Shown: positions 1 to 7,411, counted from the stretch's first letter. The stretch is DNA of 12,886 bases from Phycisphaerae bacterium (GCA_026647385.1 JAPKGY010000023.1:1-12886), one strand, 5' to 3'. The notes: generated by a model not told the origin, from the letters alone. Numbers and translations are program-made.

Positions 1-1262
1 AGGTTTTTAGTGGTTAGTTTTGAGTTTTTAGTTGATGGAAAGTCTAATTCGTTAGTGATTTCTATGTCCTCGAACCGCAGATCCCATCCGGCGGCCCCGT
101 ATGCCTCGCAGAGCGTGCGCCGTCGGCCGAGCTGGTTCGCCACGCTCGCCAGCTCCCGCACCGCCCGCACGTTGCCGAACTGAGCTTGCGGATCCTCGCC
201 GTACCGGTTCATCAGTGTGTCGATTCCCGGTACGTCGAACCACTGGTACAGGGACATGTTGTCCGCGACGCGGTAGCAGTTGGGCCATTCGTGCTCGAAA
301 TAATGACCGGTGAAGGCGAGGTTGTGGGCCGCGAGGTATTCGTGCATCGGCCGGCCCCAGCGTTCGTTGAACAGGTCCAGCAGGACCGCGAAATAGTCAT
401 GCCGCACCTTTCGCCATTCCCCCACCTCCAGCGACAGAGCCGGCAAGTGGGCCATCAGGTCGTATCCCCAGCGACTCCGGAACACCTCCGGCAAATCCGG
501 CGTCCAGGGAAGAGGCCCCGCCGGGATAATCTCGGGCTCATCGGTGAAGCTCCCGGGAATTCGCTTTCCGAATTCGTCGCCGACGTGCTTTCGGTAGGGT
601 TCGAACGTCACCTCGATGAACTTCTCCGTGACGCCTGGCCGGATCAGATCCACATAAAAGCGGTTTCCGTGCCAGGGTTTCAACTCCGCGAGCTTTACCC
701 GGCATACGGCATAATCATCCGCCGGCAGCGATTCGCCCGCCTTCACGCGGGCCGTCACATCCTCGCATTTCCCGTCCGCCAGCCGATGGACCGCCGCGAT
801 GTCCGCCGACCACTCCGGAGCCTCCTTCTCCCGCTTGATCGCCAGTCCCTGGCCGCGCGACTCCGGCATCTCCTCCGGCACGAACCCGCCGGCGAAGCCC
901 GACGGGTACGAGTTCTCGTCGTAGATCCACACGTTCATGCCCAGCCGCTTGCCCTCCTCCAGCGCCGCCTTCCACAACGCAAACCACTCTTCCGACAGAT
1001 ACGGCGTCATCAGGCCGGGGCGGGGGTGTACCCACATCTGCTGAATGTGCTGATCGTGCAACTCGCGGAGCGACCGGATGACCTGCTCCTCGGTCAACAG
1101 GTCGTTCCAGACCCAAAGAGGCCCGCTGCTGTACTCGCGAGGCGGTTCGGCGAAGAGTCGCTTGACCTGGGCCGACGTCGTCCCGGGGCCCTGGCATCCG
1201 ATCGCCCCGACCGCGATCGCGCCCGCCAGCAGAACATAAGCCGCATTTCGCATTTTCAGCAT
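1..1262 (-). CDS. GH106-like glycoside hydrolase lipoprotein, C-terminus missing and probably disrupted
   Basis: This is the N-terminal ~420 codons of a predicted exported polysaccharide-degrading enzyme of the GH106 (alpha-L-rhamnosidase-like) type; such proteins are usually 900-1100 residues. The ATG at 1262 is preceded by GGAG seven bases upstream. Residues 5-22 form a hydrophobic signal with lipobox AIGC (Cys23), so it is likely a lipoprotein. Family-like motifs are GPLWVWND (47-54), HPRPGL (79-84), YDENSYPSGFAGG (114-126), FTDEPEI (239-245; Glu242 a candidate catalytic acid) and EAYGAAGWDLRFED (386-399; Glu386 the other candidate). After Asp399 (bases 66-68) similarity ends and the frame enters AT-rich heptamer DNA encoding a sequence unlike the family. 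The gene is therefore either broken there or joined to the repeat by misassembly. No stop occurs before the edge. It is divergent from the TauE-like gene. The sugar specificity is inferred. Confidence 0.85.
   Translation of the reverse strand, partial: MLKMRNAAYVLLAGAIAVGAIGCQGPGTTSAQVKRLFAEPPREYSSGPLWVWNDLLTEEQVIRSLRELHDQHIQQMWVHPRPGLMTPYLSEEWFALWKAALEEGKRLGMNVWIYDENSYPSGFAGGFVPEEMPESRGQGLAIKREKEAPEWSADIAAVHRLADGKCEDVTARVKAGESLPADDYAVCRVKLAELKPWHGNRFYVDLIRPGVTEKFIEVTFEPYRKHVGDEFGKRIPGSFTDEPEIIPAGPLPWTPDLPEVFRSRWGYDLMAHLPALSLEVGEWRKVRHDYFAVLLDLFNERWGRPMHEYLAAHNLAFTGHYFEHEWPNCYRVADNMSLYQWFDVPGIDTLMNRYGEDPQAQFGNVRAVRELASVANQLGRRRTLCEAYGAAGWDLRFEDIEITNELDFPSTKNSKLTTKN
2..36. repeat. Degenerate AT-rich heptamer tandem repeat at the left edge
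   Basis: Five 7-base units follow one another on the plus strand: GGTTTTT, AGTGGTT, AGTTTTG, AGTTTTT and AGTTGAT. A related AGTGATT lies at 54-60. The first 65 bases are about 29% G+C (19 of 65 counted), far below the GC-rich DNA next to them, and C is almost absent from the plus strand. The repeat probably continues beyond the left edge. Its style resembles short heptameric repeats known in several bacterial groups. It sits inside the open frame of the GH106-like gene and would encode a low-complexity Asn/Lys/Thr tail. It may also simply mark a contig end at which assembly stopped. Confidence 0.7.
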
Positions 1263-1444
1263 TGCGGATCTCCGAAAGAACGGGCCGTCGCGGGGATCAC
1301 ATTGGACAGCAGGCGGCCCGGGCGTTTAGCCTCTCCGTGTCACAGGGTGGGCGAAAGGCCGGACGGCCCGGCTCGACTTGCCCGGTCGACAGGATAGAAG
1401 AGCGGCGGTTCGGTCGCAACCCTCCGTCCGGTCGGCACGGGTCG

Positions 1445-1463
1445 CCTCGGCGACTCGCCGAGG
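1445..1463. promoter_or_regulatory. Perfect 8-bp inverted repeat upstream of the TauE-like gene
   Basis: CCTCGGCG, loop ACT, CGCCGAGG. It lies 52 bases before the exporter start, in the 252-base gap between two divergent genes, so it could be an operator or a leader hairpin. No T-run follows, so it is unlikely to be a terminator. No convincing promoter was recognised in this gap. Such dyads arise often by chance in GC-rich DNA. Confidence 0.3.
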
Positions 1464-1514
1464 TCAGCGGACTCGTCAGCTCGTGGTCCTGATGGGGCGA
1501 GTGAAGGCACGTTG

Positions 1515-2318
1515 ATGAACGTCACCGACCATCTCATCGTGGCCCTGATCGGTCTGGGCTCCGGCATGTTCGGCGGTATGCTCGGCGTCGGCGGCAGCGT
1601 CGTCATGATTCCGGCCATGACCCTCATCTTCGGCCCCGCCCAGCAGTTGTACCAGGGCGCCGCCATGATCATGAACTTCTTCGTCTCGCTCCCGGCCGCC
1701 GTGCAGCATCGACGCCGGCACGCCATCCTTTCGTCCATCGTCCGCGTGACCATCCCGACCTCCATTATCGGCGTGCTCGCGGGCGTCTGGCTCAGCAGCG
1801 GCCAATGGTTCCACGGGGACAACGAGGTCTATCTCTCCCGTGTTTTCGGAGGATTCCTCTTCTACGTGGCCGCATATAACATCTACCGCCTGTTGGGCCA
1901 TACGCTGCTTCCCGACGTCGACGAGGCCGCGGCTGCTCAACTGCCCCGCTGGAAAATCGCCTCGCTCGTCGGGTTGCCGACCGGATTCATCGGAGGCCTC
2001 CTCGGCGTCGGTGGGGGAATCGTCGCCGGCCCCATGCAGCAGCTCGTTCTGCGCATCCCCTTGAACCGGGCGATCGCCAATTCCGCGGTCACCATCGTCC
2101 CGCTCAGCATCATTGGTGCGGTGTACAAGAATATCGCCAACGCCCGGGCCGGCATTTCCCTGACCGAAACGCTCCTGGTGGCCGGCTTCCTCGTTCCGAC
2201 GGCCATGGTCGGCGGATATCTCGGCGCGCGCTTCACCCACGTCATGCCCCGCCGGCTTCTCAGGGTGGCTTTTACTGGTCTCATGCTCTATGCCGCGATC
2301 GCCCTCATCCGCCGGTGA
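1515..2318 (+). CDS. TauE/SafE family sulfite/organosulfonate exporter
   Basis: An inner-membrane permease of 267 residues, a usual length for the TauE/SafE family (PF01925), whose characterised members export sulfite, sulfoacetate or related sulfur-containing anions. The two homologous halves each open with the family's glycine-rich motif: residues 13-33 (containing GGMLGVGG) and 153-173 (containing GGLLGVGGG). About eight hydrophobic segments are visible, with a polar stretch at residues 96-107 and another at 133-146 between the halves. The ATG at 1515 is chosen because GAAGG lies seven bases upstream; an in-frame TTG just before it is too close to that site. The gene stands alone, divergent from the GH106-like lipoprotein and convergent with the large secreted protein, 51 bases from the latter's stop. 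Export of sulfur released from sulfated glycans is possible given the neighbours but is only inferred; family members with other substrates exist. Confidence 0.93.
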   Translation: MNVTDHLIVALIGLGSGMFGGMLGVGGSVVMIPAMTLIFGPAQQLYQGAAMIMNFFVSLPAAVQHRRRHAILSSIVRVTIPTSIIGVLAGVWLSSGQWFHGDNEVYLSRVFGGFLFYVAAYNIYRLLGHTLLPDVDEAAAAQLPRWKIASLVGLPTGFIGGLLGVGGGIVAGPMQQLVLRIPLNRAIANSAVTIVPLSIIGAVYKNIANARAGISLTETLLVAGFLVPTAMVGGYLGARFTHVMPRRLLRVAFTGLMLYAAIALIRR

Positions 2319-2369
2319 GCCCGTTTTCCGCATGCACGATCCCCCGCCAGCGCATGAGGCTTGCCCGGG

Positions 2370-5300
2370 TCACGAGCGGATCCGCAGTTCCACGGGCCCG
2401 CGGTCGGACGGGACGAGCACGCGCTCGCGATCCGGGTCGAACTCCCTCCAGTCCCGGCCATTGAGTCGAACCTCGCGTATCCGTCCGCCGTCCGGCAGGC
2501 GAACGGACAGCCAGATGCGGGCGGGAGCCGGTCGGGTCGGCGGAACCACGTGGGCGACCACGGATCCGGGCTCGTCGCCGGCTCGCAGGTCATACGCGAC
2601 CGGGCCGAAAACGGAATTGATCCGGTCGACCTGGATGCCCTCCGTCGATGTGAACCATCGCCGTGGCGCACCGGCGGCCAACCACAGCTCGTCCCCCGAC
2701 TCGAGCACGAGCATGTCGCGCACGCGATTGACGAATCGGGCTTCGTCGGGGCTCTTGTAGAACGGACCGCTCGCGTATCGCCACATCCGGTACTCCTCCG
2801 TCAACGCATTGACTTCGGGGTACAGGCAGGACACCAGGGCGTTGTACGTGCCTCGAATCGCCGCCGGAGCATCGCCGCGCAGCAGGTAGACCAGGATCGG
2901 GTTCTGCAAATTGGCCTGGAACACCATGCCGCCCTGGCTGAACCACAGAGCGTCGTCGGTGAAACCGTGTACGTTGAAGCCGCCGGAACTGGACAGCGTC
3001 AGGTTGTCTTCCCAGTCGTCGAGGATCCAGTCGGCGATCGGCTCGCGCGGCCCGAAGACGCCGAGGTTCAGCAGGATCATCGGGCCGTAGAGCACTTCAC
3101 GCGTCGCCGACAGCCGGTAACAGGGCTGAGACGGGAGACGCTTGTTGTACCGGTTGTAGTACTGCACCCGCAGCGGGCCGAAGTTGCGGAACCTCTGGTA
3201 GGCCCGTGTGGGTACGTACGGCGAACAGGTGCCGTCGCGCATGCGGGCAACCGGCGCCTGCTCCACGGCCCGTAGCACGGCTGTGCGCAGGTGATCGCGG
3301 TAAGCCTGCGCCTGCTGCTCCATTCGCTTTGCGTCCGGATGATCGACGTCCCACATCGCCGCCGCGGTCTCGACCATGCCCGCGACACAGTAGGCGTTGA
3401 CCGCGAACCAGTAGCCCCAGTCGCTGTTGTCTTCAAGGTGTCCCGCCGGCAGCAGCCCGTACTCCGGTACGCGCCGACCGTCGTCGTCAGCGATCTTCGT
3501 GGCCTGACGCTGCCTTTCGATCCACTCGATGGCCTTGAGCATCCGCGGCAGCATGTCTGCCAGCCAGGACCGGTCCCGGGTATACAAGTAATGCCGGGCC
3601 AGCGTCCACAACACGGTCCCGTGGTCGAGACCGTAATCGCTGGCGGTGTAATCGTGGCCGCCTTCGATCCGGGCGCCGTGAAAGACGCCGTCGTATGGGC
3701 CGGGGTAGTTGCCCGGGAACGGTCGCGTGCCCTGCAGTTCGGTGAGGGTCCGGAGGTATTGAGCCGACCGCCTCGTGTCGCCCAGCGCGTCCAGCAGTAA
3801 CGTCTGGAAACAGCACTCGTTGGCATAGACCTGGTACTTGCACGTGGCCGCGGGCACCATGAACAGGCCGCTCCGGGGGTCCCGGGTCGTGCTGATGTGG
3901 ATGTGCGGTACGACCGAGCGGGCGAGCTGGTTGAACTTGGGCTCGGGTACGGTGAAGCGGGTCGTGCGATCCACGACGTCCTGCCAGTATTGAGCGACAC
4001 GCTCGCGCTCGCCCCGGTAGTCGAGACCTTGCAGCCTGGCGACGTCGCCGCCGGCGACGTCGGACACGAACGGGATGCGGATGTCCACCACGGCTGTGCC
4101 GCCCGCAGCCACCTCGAATTGTGAGACGACGCCGCGCCCGTAGGAGCCGACCTCCGGGCCGTCGGCCAGAGTCAGCGAGGCACCCGGCGGGGGCTGGAGC
4201 GTCCCGAGCAGGAAGTCGCCCCTCTCTTCGTAGAGGCAGCCCTTTTCGAGCCTCAGGCCGCCGCTCGGCTTGACGTTGAACCAGACATGGGCGGGCCGGC
4301 CGGCGGGTCCGTCATTACGCACGGTGATTCGCATCATGAGGACAGCCGGCGTGTGTTCGTCGCGGGCCGGATCGTTCGGGTCGAGCGGACCGGTAAGCAA
4401 CGTGGCGAAAGCCTCTTCCTCGAACGCCAGACCGTCCTGAACCCAGCGGGCGATCACGATCGGCAGGTATTCCCGGGCGAGCGACATCTGAACCTGATGA
4501 TCCTCCCGGTACGACGGTGGCTGGCCGGTGCCGATCGAGAAGCGGATCAGGTCTCCCTCCCAGCGCAACCGGCGGAGTTCCGGGTTCCGCACTTTGGCAA
4601 AGCCCTTGCTGATGAAGACATGGCCGCCGTACTCGACTTTGAACTTCTGCCAGTTCGCGTCAACCGACAGCGGCAGGTAGACCCTGTCTCCATGTTGCCG
4701 CTTCCACGGATCGAGCGGCGGAATTTCCCTGGACGCGCGCTCGAAAGTCTGCTCCGGTTCCAGAGGAATGCGGTCGCGGATCTTTTGTCCGCGTTTGAAG
4801 CCCGATTCGGCGAAGTCCTTGGGATCGTCCGCCCTCGTGATGTAGGCGTGCAGATCGGGGATGTAGATCGGCCCGCGCCGCAGATCAAGCGTGCTGAACG
4901 AGAAGGTCCGGGGCTTCCGCGTCGTGCCGATCCGAGCCGATGCCCGGACGGTCACGACAGAGATATCATTGGACCCCGGCGGCGCCGGCTCGGAGGCCAT
5001 TAAACTGACATGGATGCCCGCTGATTGCCCACGTCCGACTCCGACCTCCCGCCAACCGGCCGGTCGCACGAATTGTTCCCCCGCCTCGAAACGCCACGGC
5101 TCGGCCGTCAGGAGCCGGCCGTTGCTGATCTCGATCCGGCCATCCCAGACAGCCTCCTCCGGGTCACCCACGCCGAACTCGATACGCAGGTCCAGCGGCT
5201 GGAGCACCGTTTGCGAGAACATCTCCAGCGATTCGATAACCGGTGCCGACGAAGGCAGGAGGACCCGCAGCTTGAGGGTGCGGCGGTAGTTTACCCCCGG

Positions 5301-5765
5301 CAGATTCGCCGCGTGCTCGTTCTCCCGGGTGTCCAGTGGGGAGAACGTCAGGACGGTCGCGTTTTCCTGACGAATGTGACGCGTCTCCGCGCTGAGCCAG
5401 CGCCCTTGCCAGATGTCGTCCGCCGGGTCCTCCGTGCTGTCCTTCCTCGGCGGGGGCGGCGGCCAGGTATCGAACCAGTATTGCACCCGCAACTCGCCGG
5501 GTATGCCCTCGCCGCGGAAAGCGACCCGAATCTCCTGGACGTCGCGGTCCTCGGTCCAGACGGTCCCGACGGCCCGGGTGCCAGGGGGCAGATCGCTCAC
5601 CTTCGCAATCGGGATGGGCTTTTCTTCGTCGAGGTTGGTCCACGCCAGTAACTGCCCACAGGTCGCCAGGTCCAGCCGCTCCGGCTCAGCCGCGCCGGCC
5701 AAGGACGAAAGGACGAGCGGGAGCAGGGCAACGATGCAATTTGACTGGTGCAGGCGAGCAGTCAT
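2370..5765 (-). CDS. Secreted 1131-residue protein with six-hairpin glycosidase-like domain
   Basis: Starts at the ATG at 5765: GGGGA lies six bases upstream and residues 1-26 make a signal peptide (hydrophobic core VALLPLVLSSLAG, cleavage near AGA/AEP). An upstream in-frame ATG at 5846 would put 27 charged residues before the signal and is rejected. Apparent layout: an N-terminal beta-rich region (~30-290), a second large beta region resembling the super-sandwich of (alpha/alpha)6 glycosidases (~300-595), a Trp/Tyr-rich helical region (~600-1020) and a C-terminal beta domain (~1020-1131). Likely active-site segments are YANECCFQTLLLDALGD (~650), TASDYGLDHG (~710) and EDNSDWGYWFAVNAYC (~775), which resemble the acidic/aromatic helix ends of GH63/GH78/GH95-type barrels. 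No single GH family could be assigned, so substrate and catalytic residues remain unknown. It is convergent with the TauE-like gene; the 492 bases before it hold no other gene. Confidence 0.85.
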   Translation of the reverse strand: MTARLHQSNCIVALLPLVLSSLAGAAEPERLDLATCGQLLAWTNLDEEKPIPIAKVSDLPPGTRAVGTVWTEDRDVQEIRVAFRGEGIPGELRVQYWFDTWPPPPPRKDSTEDPADDIWQGRWLSAETRHIRQENATVLTFSPLDTRENEHAANLPGVNYRRTLKLRVLLPSSAPVIESLEMFSQTVLQPLDLRIEFGVGDPEEAVWDGRIEISNGRLLTAEPWRFEAGEQFVRPAGWREVGVGRGQSAGIHVSLMASEPAPPGSNDISVVTVRASARIGTTRKPRTFSFSTLDLRRGPIYIPDLHAYITRADDPKDFAESGFKRGQKIRDRIPLEPEQTFERASREIPPLDPWKRQHGDRVYLPLSVDANWQKFKVEYGGHVFISKGFAKVRNPELRRLRWEGDLIRFSIGTGQPPSYREDHQVQMSLAREYLPIVIARWVQDGLAFEEEAFATLLTGPLDPNDPARDEHTPAVLMMRITVRNDGPAGRPAHVWFNVKPSGGLRLEKGCLYEERGDFLLGTLQPPPGASLTLADGPEVGSYGRGVVSQFEVAAGGTAVVDIRIPFVSDVAGGDVARLQGLDYRGERERVAQYWQDVVDRTTRFTVPEPKFNQLARSVVPHIHISTTRDPRSGLFMVPAATCKYQVYANECCFQTLLLDALGDTRRSAQYLRTLTELQGTRPFPGNYPGPYDGVFHGARIEGGHDYTASDYGLDHGTVLWTLARHYLYTRDRSWLADMLPRMLKAIEWIERQRQATKIADDDGRRVPEYGLLPAGHLEDNSDWGYWFAVNAYCVAGMVETAAAMWDVDHPDAKRMEQQAQAYRDHLRTAVLRAVEQAPVARMRDGTCSPYVPTRAYQRFRNFGPLRVQYYNRYNKRLPSQPCYRLSATREVLYGPMILLNLGVFGPREPIADWILDDWEDNLTLSSSGGFNVHGFTDDALWFSQGGMVFQANLQNPILVYLLRGDAPAAIRGTYNALVSCLYPEVNALTEEYRMWRYASGPFYKSPDEARFVNRVRDMLVLESGDELWLAAGAPRRWFTSTEGIQVDRINSVFGPVAYDLRAGDEPGSVVAHVVPPTRPAPARIWLSVRLPDGGRIREVRLNGRDWREFDPDRERVLVPSDRGPVELRIRS

Positions 5766-6257
5766 TCTTCGTCCCCTATCTCTTGGTGAAAACGTTCCTC
5801 CGTTGGGCACCGTACGGTCCGTGCCCGTTTCGACGCCGGTTGGCACCCGCGCAGGCGGTTTATCACCGGACCGCCGAGACGGTCACGGACCCGCATCGTA
5901 CGGCCGACGCTCCATCTCGCAACATTCGACGGCCCGGGCGCGAACGGGTACAGCGAAGCGCGGCGAATCGGCTCGTTTCTGCCCATCCCATCTCCGGGCG
6001 CCGGCCGACAGGTGTTTCCGTGCGATTCCGGCGCAATTCCTGCGCTGGCCGGCTGCTCGGCGGGCCTGCGCCGTCCGGTCACCCCGTTTTGGTCTGTTTC
6101 AGGCCGTTCGGTTGGCCGATACCCTTGACGGGGACCTTGCCTGACGGGGGGGGCGGCCTGCGCAAGACCCCCGCGACGCGGCTCCCCTGTGTTCGGACCC
6201 CAAATGGGTGGTACGCCTCGGGTCATGAGACCCCGACCGGGCGATGGAGAAATGGAT
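5766..6257. other. 492-base non-coding stretch between divergent genes
   Basis: It separates the large secreted protein (minus) from the small exported protein (plus). Open frames here encode Arg/Pro-rich low-complexity peptides without ribosome binding sites or family motifs, so no gene is called. Visible elements are the ribosome binding site of the minus-strand gene near 5772-5777, a 10-bp palindrome ACCGTACGGT at 5809-5818, 6-bp dyads with 10-base spacers at 5805-5826 and 5854-5875, two direct copies of TGACGGGG at 6126-6133 and 6142-6149, and a run of eight G at 6146-6153. No sigma-70-like promoter pair was recognised for either gene. It presumably holds the promoters of both. Confidence 0.6.
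6126..6149 (+). promoter_or_regulatory. Direct repeat TGACGGGG, 16-base period, upstream of the small exported protein
   Basis: TGACGGGG occurs at 6126-6133 and again at 6142-6149, the second running into a G8 tract (6146-6153). It is about 110 bases before the start of the 78-residue protein. The spacing, about one and a half helical turns, could suit tandem activator binding. It could equally be chance in G-rich DNA. Confidence 0.2.
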
Positions 6258-6494
6258 ATGCGATATGCGGCAAGAAATGGGCTGCGAACGGCGGCCTTCG
6301 GACTGATTCTGGCGGCGATTCTGGTGGGTGGGGCCGGGCTGGACTGCGATCAGGATGCACAGGCGGAGTTCCGGAATACAGCCACGTCGGCGATTGCGGA
6401 TGGCCTCAAGACGATTCTCGACGGCCTGATCGACGGTATGGCCAGCGCGATCCAGAACGCCGGCGATGGAGGCGGCTCGACTGCGGCTGACTAG
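6258..6494 (+). CDS. Small exported protein of unknown function (78 residues)
   Basis: Not recognised as a named family. Residues 1-10 are basic and 11-28 hydrophobic, giving an N-terminal signal or anchor. Cys30 follows in AGLDC, which is not a canonical lipobox because Asp precedes the Cys, so lipidation is doubtful. The mature part has an amphipathic helix-like stretch, ADGLKTILDGLIDGMASAI (47-65), and a Gly/Ser/Asp-rich end. The ATG at 6258 is chosen because GGAGA ends seven bases upstream; another ATG at 6252 is only one base from that site. Small signal-bearing proteins with this layout are, from memory, common in planctomycete genomes, usually as hypothetical proteins. It stands alone between the large secreted protein (divergent) and the 72-base palindrome that begins 34 bases after its stop. 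The hydrophobic N-terminus and good ribosome binding site favour a real gene. Confidence 0.65.
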   Translation: MRYAARNGLRTAAFGLILAAILVGGAGLDCDQDAQAEFRNTATSAIADGLKTILDGLIDGMASAIQNAGDGGGSTAAD

Positions 6495-6527
6495 TGGCGG
6501 GTCCGGTTGGACAGTTTTACCCGGCCC

Positions 6528-6599
6528 TTGTGGTGCAGGCATCTCTTCGCCGGTGAGTCGCCACGGCGACTCACCGGCGAAGAGATGGCCGCACCACAA
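6528..6599. repeat. 72-base near-perfect palindrome, likely dispersed palindromic repeat
   Basis: The arms are 9 bp (TTGTGGTGC at 6528-6536 with GCACCACAA at 6591-6599), a 3-base mismatched block (AGG against GCC), then a perfect 23-bp arm (6540-6562 with 6565-6587) around a 2-base centre (AC, 6563-6564). Transcribed, it would fold into a very stable stem from either strand. It lies between the convergent small exported gene and the GNAT gene, where a bidirectional terminator would fit, but no T-run follows on either strand. The outer parts, GTGGTGC(A/G)GGCATCT and its complement, resemble dispersed palindromic repeats I recall from planctomycete and verrucomicrobial genomes, in which the inner stem varies; that comparison is from memory. 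Confidence 0.8.
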
Positions 6600-6686
6600 C
6601 AAAACTCTCCTACCGGAAACGGCACTAGCCCGTCGGTCTGGGTTGCTGCTCAAACCACCGCGCCACTTCGGAAACTCCGCCTTTTC

Positions 6687-6702
6687 GGATTCTTCAGAAT
6701 CC
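6687..6702. other. Short perfect hairpin downstream of the GNAT gene
   Basis: GGATTC, TTCA, GAATCC: a 6-bp stem with a 4-base loop, 48 bases past the GNAT stop and 85 bases past the long palindrome. On the GNAT transcript it is followed by an A-rich stretch rather than U, so it does not look like a classical terminator. Apart from the palindrome, this is the only structure noted in the 255-base gap. Confidence 0.3.
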
Positions 6703-6749
6703 ACGCCTCGAACGTCGGCATTGGTCGATCCGGTACGCTTGTCGGCGGG

Positions 6750-7313
6750 TTACCTGCCGGGGTGCAGGGTCGAATGCTGGGTGCGGGTAATCCGCATTTC
6801 GATCATGGAGTGACGACGTCCCGTGCTGGGCATCTGCCTGACTTGTTCGCGGATGTGCAGGAAGCCCGTCCCCCGATAGCATCGGACCGCGGCCACGTTG
6901 TCCGGGAAGACGACCAGGCTGACGCGCGTCGCGTAGCGGTTCAGGAACGCGTCTCGTAACAGCATCTCGACGAAAGCTCGCCCGAATCCTTGCCCGCGCA
7001 GCTCCGGCCGAACGATGCAGTGCCCAATCCACAGGTGGTAGGATTGGCCCGGCATGGGGTTCAGCTCGGCATAGCCGACGGGGTCGAGATCGCCGTCGCG
7101 GTACAGCAGGAGCGGGCACCCGTCCGGGCCGGGCCAGTCGATGACTTTCTCCGCCGTCAGCGGCGGGAGTGTCTTGGGAGCGAGCCAGAAGAGTTCGTGC
7201 GGATCGCGGACCCAGGACGCGACCAATGGAGCCGTCTCCCGGTCGAAGGTGACCAGGGCGAGCGGTCCGTTCTGGACATGCACCGCGCTGGCTTGGTAGG
7301 GTGCGATACTCAT
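6750..7313 (-). CDS. GNAT family N-acetyltransferase
   Basis: A 187-residue cytoplasmic acetyl-CoA-dependent transferase of the GNAT fold. The acetyl-CoA-binding motif A is clear: VRPELRGQGFGRAF, with R-G-Q-G-F-G at 106-111 after the beta4 strand. Motif B follows with NVAAVRCYRGTGF (139-151), including the Asn and Tyr146 usual for the family. The length is normal and the ATG at 7313 is preceded by AGGG at six bases. The N-terminal part, with DPHELFWLAP (37-46), is typical of the RimI-like or generic Acetyltransf_1 group; the acceptor (protein N-terminus, amino acid, polyamine or drug) cannot be read from the sequence. It is transcribed divergently from a Methyltransf_16-like gene across 191 bases that contain two dyads, so the pair could share control. 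Both could be macromolecule-modifying enzymes, but that link is only inference. Confidence 0.92.
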   Translation of the reverse strand: MSIAPYQASAVHVQNGPLALVTFDRETAPLVASWVRDPHELFWLAPKTLPPLTAEKVIDWPGPDGCPLLLYRDGDLDPVGYAELNPMPGQSYHLWIGHCIVRPELRGQGFGRAFVEMLLRDAFLNRYATRVSLVVFPDNVAAVRCYRGTGFLHIREQVRQMPSTGRRHSMIEMRITRTQHSTLHPGR

Positions 7314-7342
7314 AGGTCGCCCTGGGACCCGACGGCCGGCGA

Positions 7343-7361
7343 TGTGCGCGACGTGCGCACA
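7343..7361. promoter_or_regulatory. Dyad TGTGCGC-N5-GCGCACA before the GNAT gene
   Basis: A perfect 7-bp inverted repeat with spacer GACGT, 29 bases before the GNAT ATG. The position, at or just after a promoter, and the symmetric form fit a repressor operator. It also contains GTGCGC twice in direct orientation. No regulator gene is nearby. Confidence 0.35.
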
Positions 7362-7389
7362 CGATTTTCCGAAAGATTCCTCTCGGGTT

Positions 7390-7411
7390 GCGGACCCTCA
7401 GAGGGGTCCGC
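7390..7411. promoter_or_regulatory. Dyad GCGGACCC-N6-GGGTCCGC between GNAT and methyltransferase genes
   Basis: A perfect 8-bp inverted repeat with spacer TCAGAG, midway between the divergent starts (77 bases from one, 93 from the other). It could be an operator shared by both genes or an RNA hairpin in the methyltransferase leader. No T-run follows, so a terminator is less likely. Confidence 0.35.

Noticed and set aside
2..60. Heptamer units considered as a CRISPR array
   Set aside because: The units are 7 bases, contiguous and degenerate; there are no spacers and no cas genes.
186..1397. 403-codon open frame on the plus strand
   Set aside because: It lies opposite the GH106-like gene, whose motifs and signal peptide are unmistakable. 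Its own translation is Arg/Pro/His-rich without family features, a usual effect of GC-rich codon use.
1476..2333. 285-codon open frame on the minus strand across the exporter
   Set aside because: Acidic, Gly/His-rich low-complexity translation antisense to a clear TauE/SafE protein; no family motif.
2361..3275. 304-codon plus-strand frame opposite the large secreted protein
   Set aside because: Antisense to a gene with signal peptide and domain structure; the translation looks like GC-rich shadow coding.
5766..5846. 27-residue N-terminal extension of the large secreted protein from an ATG at 5846
   Set aside because: It would bury the signal peptide behind a charged stretch, and the ATG at 5765 has the better ribosome binding site.
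5805..5875. Two 22-base dyads (6-bp arms, 10-base spacers) before the large secreted gene
   Set aside because: The arm sequences differ from each other and 6-bp arms are common by chance in GC-rich DNA; recorded in the gap description only.
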